From Bacteroidales bacterium (GTDB taxonomy: Bacteria > Bacteroidota > Bacteroidia > Bacteroidales > JAADJA01), in the NCBI GenBank assembly GCA_016783885.1, contig JADHVR010000005.1, forward strand, positions 35,098 through 99,097: DNA of 64,000 bases. The letters run 5' to 3'. Both the position numbers and the translations under genes were made by a program. Below are positions 62,553-64,000 of this stretch, piece by piece. Numbering within the stretch: position 1 is the stretch's first letter; every line of letters begins with the position of its first letter. The notes below the pieces were generated by a model. It saw only the letters and a list, made by a program, of their open reading frames with translations, searched no databases and had not been told where the DNA came from.

Positions 62553-62612
62553 TACTAACAGTAAACTGAAAACTCTATACTCTATACAGTAAACAGTAAA
62601 CTCAAAACTAAT
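62553..62612. repeat. Heptameric repeats, AACAGTA family
   Basis: AACAGTA AACTGAA AACTCTA TACTCTA TACAGTA AACAGTA AACTCAA: at least seven 7-bp units between two barrel genes. The same AACAGTA heptamer dominates the array before moxR (38750-38794). Confidence 0.7.
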
Positions 62613-62613
62613 T

Positions 62614-63204
62614 TTAGTTCCCCCACGCAATTCCAACACTCAAACCGAACCAGGAATAATCAATAGTGTCTTTTGTTTTAAAGGCATAATGATACCTAAG
62701 ACTGATGTTAAATTGAGTATCCATTGATACTGGAAGTAAAACACCGACTTCGGGCGAGAATCCGAAGTGCCATTTATTGTATTCCATAGACCAAATACCC
62801 GCATTAACCCGCTGAATAATTTTGTAAGCTCCAAGTCCGCCTCCCAGATAAACGCGTGGTTCATATTCGTCTTCACCAAGATAATAATGAGCCTGGAACA
62901 GCAACGGGAAAGCATTGATATACCTGTATTGGTTTCCTGTTACGGTAACCGTTTCGTGTGTAAATGATGCTCCGGCAAGTTCTTCATAAAATGTTGTCCA
63001 GTTAAATAAACCACCAAGAGAGATATTGTTTGAAATAAAGACTCTGCCTTCAAAAGTAAATCCCCTGAAGCTGGTATTCCTTGTAAAATCTCCGGTTTTG
63101 CCAACCGGGAAAGATATATTATAATCCAAACTGTATAATCCCTGTGAGTAACAAGCAACAGAAATTACTAATGCAAAAATTAATGTCAGAATATATTTCA
63201 TCAT
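62614..63204 (-). CDS. Outer-membrane beta-barrel protein, porin-like fold
   Basis: 196 residues. Signal peptide ends ISVACYSQ. Strands such as LYSLDYNISFPVGKTGDFTR, FTFEGRVFISNNISLGGLFN, YHYAFKTKDTIDYSWFGLSV and a terminal IAWGN fit an 8-strand barrel. Only loosely similar to the next barrel (61849-62520). Follows the DUF4136-like gene by 24 bp, so cotranscribed with it. Confidence 0.82.
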   Translation of the reverse strand: MMKYILTLIFALVISVACYSQGLYSLDYNISFPVGKTGDFTRNTSFRGFTFEGRVFISNNISLGGLFNWTTFYEELAGASFTHETVTVTGNQYRYINAFPLLFQAHYYLGEDEYEPRVYLGGGLGAYKIIQRVNAGIWSMEYNKWHFGFSPEVGVLLPVSMDTQFNISLRYHYAFKTKDTIDYSWFGLSVGIAWGN

Positions 63205-63228
63205 TATAATATTTTAATGGTTAATAAT

Positions 63229-63861
63229 TTATTCGCTTCTTAAATATGGAGATTGTTCGAATGCCTGGTTAATACCACGGGTTATCCTGTCCTTGGTATT
63301 TTGCTTGCTTGTACCGAGCAACCCGTTAATGGCGCCCATCCATTCTACATATATTATCTTATTATCCTTATCAACATTATCAGGATCAAACATATCCCAC
63401 AAAACAGTTCCGGTTTCATAAGAAGTAACATACGAGCCGCCATACCACGGATAGCCCCATCCGTAATCCGGATAGCCCCATCCCCAACCGGGATACCATG
63501 GATATGAATATATATTGTAGTATGTAACTTTTATAGCTGTAACTACAACTGCTACATCAGGCTCAGGGCTTCCAATATCGTTTGTATCTAAACGCTCATA
63601 ACCCAGTGCATCAAAATTTCTTTCCAATTCACTTATAATATAAGCATCATAAGTCCTGTCAGGTGTTACTCCTTCATCAACTATGTGGTAAATTGAATCA
63701 GCCATATAGTAAGTTTGAATGACTTTAAAATTATAATCCGGGTTATAATCTGTAACGACCAGGTCGAGATCCTCGGTATATTCCGCTCCACCCGGATAAC
63801 AGGAGGTTAATGCAACGGCAATACCCGCAAGAATTCCGATTTTAAATAATAGTTTGTTCAT
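63229..63861 (-). CDS. DUF4136-like lipoprotein
   Basis: 210 residues. Lipobox ALTSCYPGG with Cys21. DLDLVVTDYNPDYNFKVIQTY at the start and a C-terminal AINQAFEQSP-type helix match DUF4136. A Gly/Trp/Tyr-rich insertion (PWYPGWGWGYPDYGWGYP, about 120-140) is typical of Bacteroidota members. Function unknown; periplasmic face of the outer membrane likely. First of a leftward unit with the two barrel genes. Confidence 0.85.
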   Translation of the reverse strand: MNKLLFKIGILAGIAVALTSCYPGGAEYTEDLDLVVTDYNPDYNFKVIQTYYMADSIYHIVDEGVTPDRTYDAYIISELERNFDALGYERLDTNDIGSPEPDVAVVVTAIKVTYYNIYSYPWYPGWGWGYPDYGWGYPWYGGSYVTSYETGTVLWDMFDPDNVDKDNKIIYVEWMGAINGLLGTSKQNTKDRITRGINQAFEQSPYLRSE

Positions 63862-63947
63862 CTAACCTGATTAATTCACAAACTTTAAATCTGCTCAAAT
63901 TTCGAGAAAAATATTTCAGAAAATACAATCCTTTGTATTTTTTTAGT

Positions 63948-63955
63948 CAAATTTA
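63948..63955 (-). promoter_or_regulatory. -7 promoter element (TAAATTTG on the minus strand)
   Basis: CAAATTTA on the plus strand, about 87 bp upstream of the DUF4136-like start. Leader of about 80 nt. Distance and weak flanks make this tentative. Confidence 0.35.
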
Positions 63956-64000
63956 AAACTTTCATAGAATTTTCAGGATGATAAGTTACAGAATTTCAGG

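Noticed and set aside
1..64000. Prophage or integrative element
   Set aside because: No integrase, structural phage genes, att-like direct repeats or tRNA were seen, and the housekeeping genes are contiguous.

Overview
This window is AT-rich chromosomal DNA from a Bacteroidota bacterium, most likely of the Bacteroidales. Four lines of evidence support this. Many secreted proteins end in type IX secretion system (T9SS) sorting domains with a PNP...G.Y...K signature. The T9SS outer-membrane protein PorV is encoded here. Several genes are preceded by the Bacteroidota -7 promoter element TAnnTTTG. Families largely confined to this phylum (DUF4831-like, DUF4136-like, PepSY-like) are present. I saw no tRNA, rRNA, CRISPR array, integrase or transposase.

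Layout. 1-6.1 kb: a partial exported esterase, a four-block leucine-rich-repeat surface protein and a C10-type cysteine protease, all leftward and (except the cut esterase) ending in T9SS tails. 6.3-10.5 kb: a very large multi-pass membrane protein with sensor-like extracytoplasmic regions and a cytoplasmic winged-helix-like module. 10.5-11.1 kb: the decayed remains of a T9SS cargo gene. 11.5-17.8 kb: ddl, a PASTA protein, a T9SS cargo gene and an RluD-type pseudouridine synthase. 18-23.3 kb: a leftward carbohydrate operon with two sugar ABC permeases, an alpha/alpha-barrel-like lipoprotein and two GH130 enzymes, but no SusC/SusD and no local binding protein or ATPase. 23.7-31.3 kb: an LVIVD beta-propeller T9SS protein, a conserved exported protein, dnaB, an FAH-family hydrolase, and ispF translationally coupled to porV. 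31.7-39.8 kb: guaB, three periplasmic foldase-type genes (PpiC/SurA) and moxR, with a promoter-bearing two-gene cassette (small DUF5678-like protein plus retropepsin-like protease) between surA and moxR. 39.8-44.9 kb: lipoproteins, an ankyrin-barrel fusion, a PD40 propeller, an M48 protease and an RNA ligase. 45-52.3 kb: yicC, gmk, a racemase, a propeller T9SS protein, zinc-ribbon and DUF4870-like proteins and kdsA. 52.3-56.2 kb: a lipoprotein, rarA and an MFS exporter. 56.3-61 kb: an asparagine-synthetase-like amidotransferase, an acyl carrier protein and an SGNH-like lipoprotein, divergent from an MBOAT acyltransferase. 61-64 kb: PepSY-like, two outer-membrane barrels and a DUF4136-like lipoprotein.

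Two things stand out. First, the 56-61 kb cluster has the parts of a Dlt-type cell-surface acylation pathway (carrier protein, MBOAT, SGNH-like exported protein), with an amidotransferase where an adenylating DltA would be expected. Second, at least ten intergenic spacers carry degenerate tandem repeats with a 7-bp period, in several unrelated sequence families and never inside the called genes. They resemble the heptameric STRR repeats of cyanobacteria.

Functional names rest on motif recognition by eye. Promoter calls are pattern matches. Starts were moved downstream of the longest frame where a -7 element or a signal peptide made that necessary; these cases are noted per gene.
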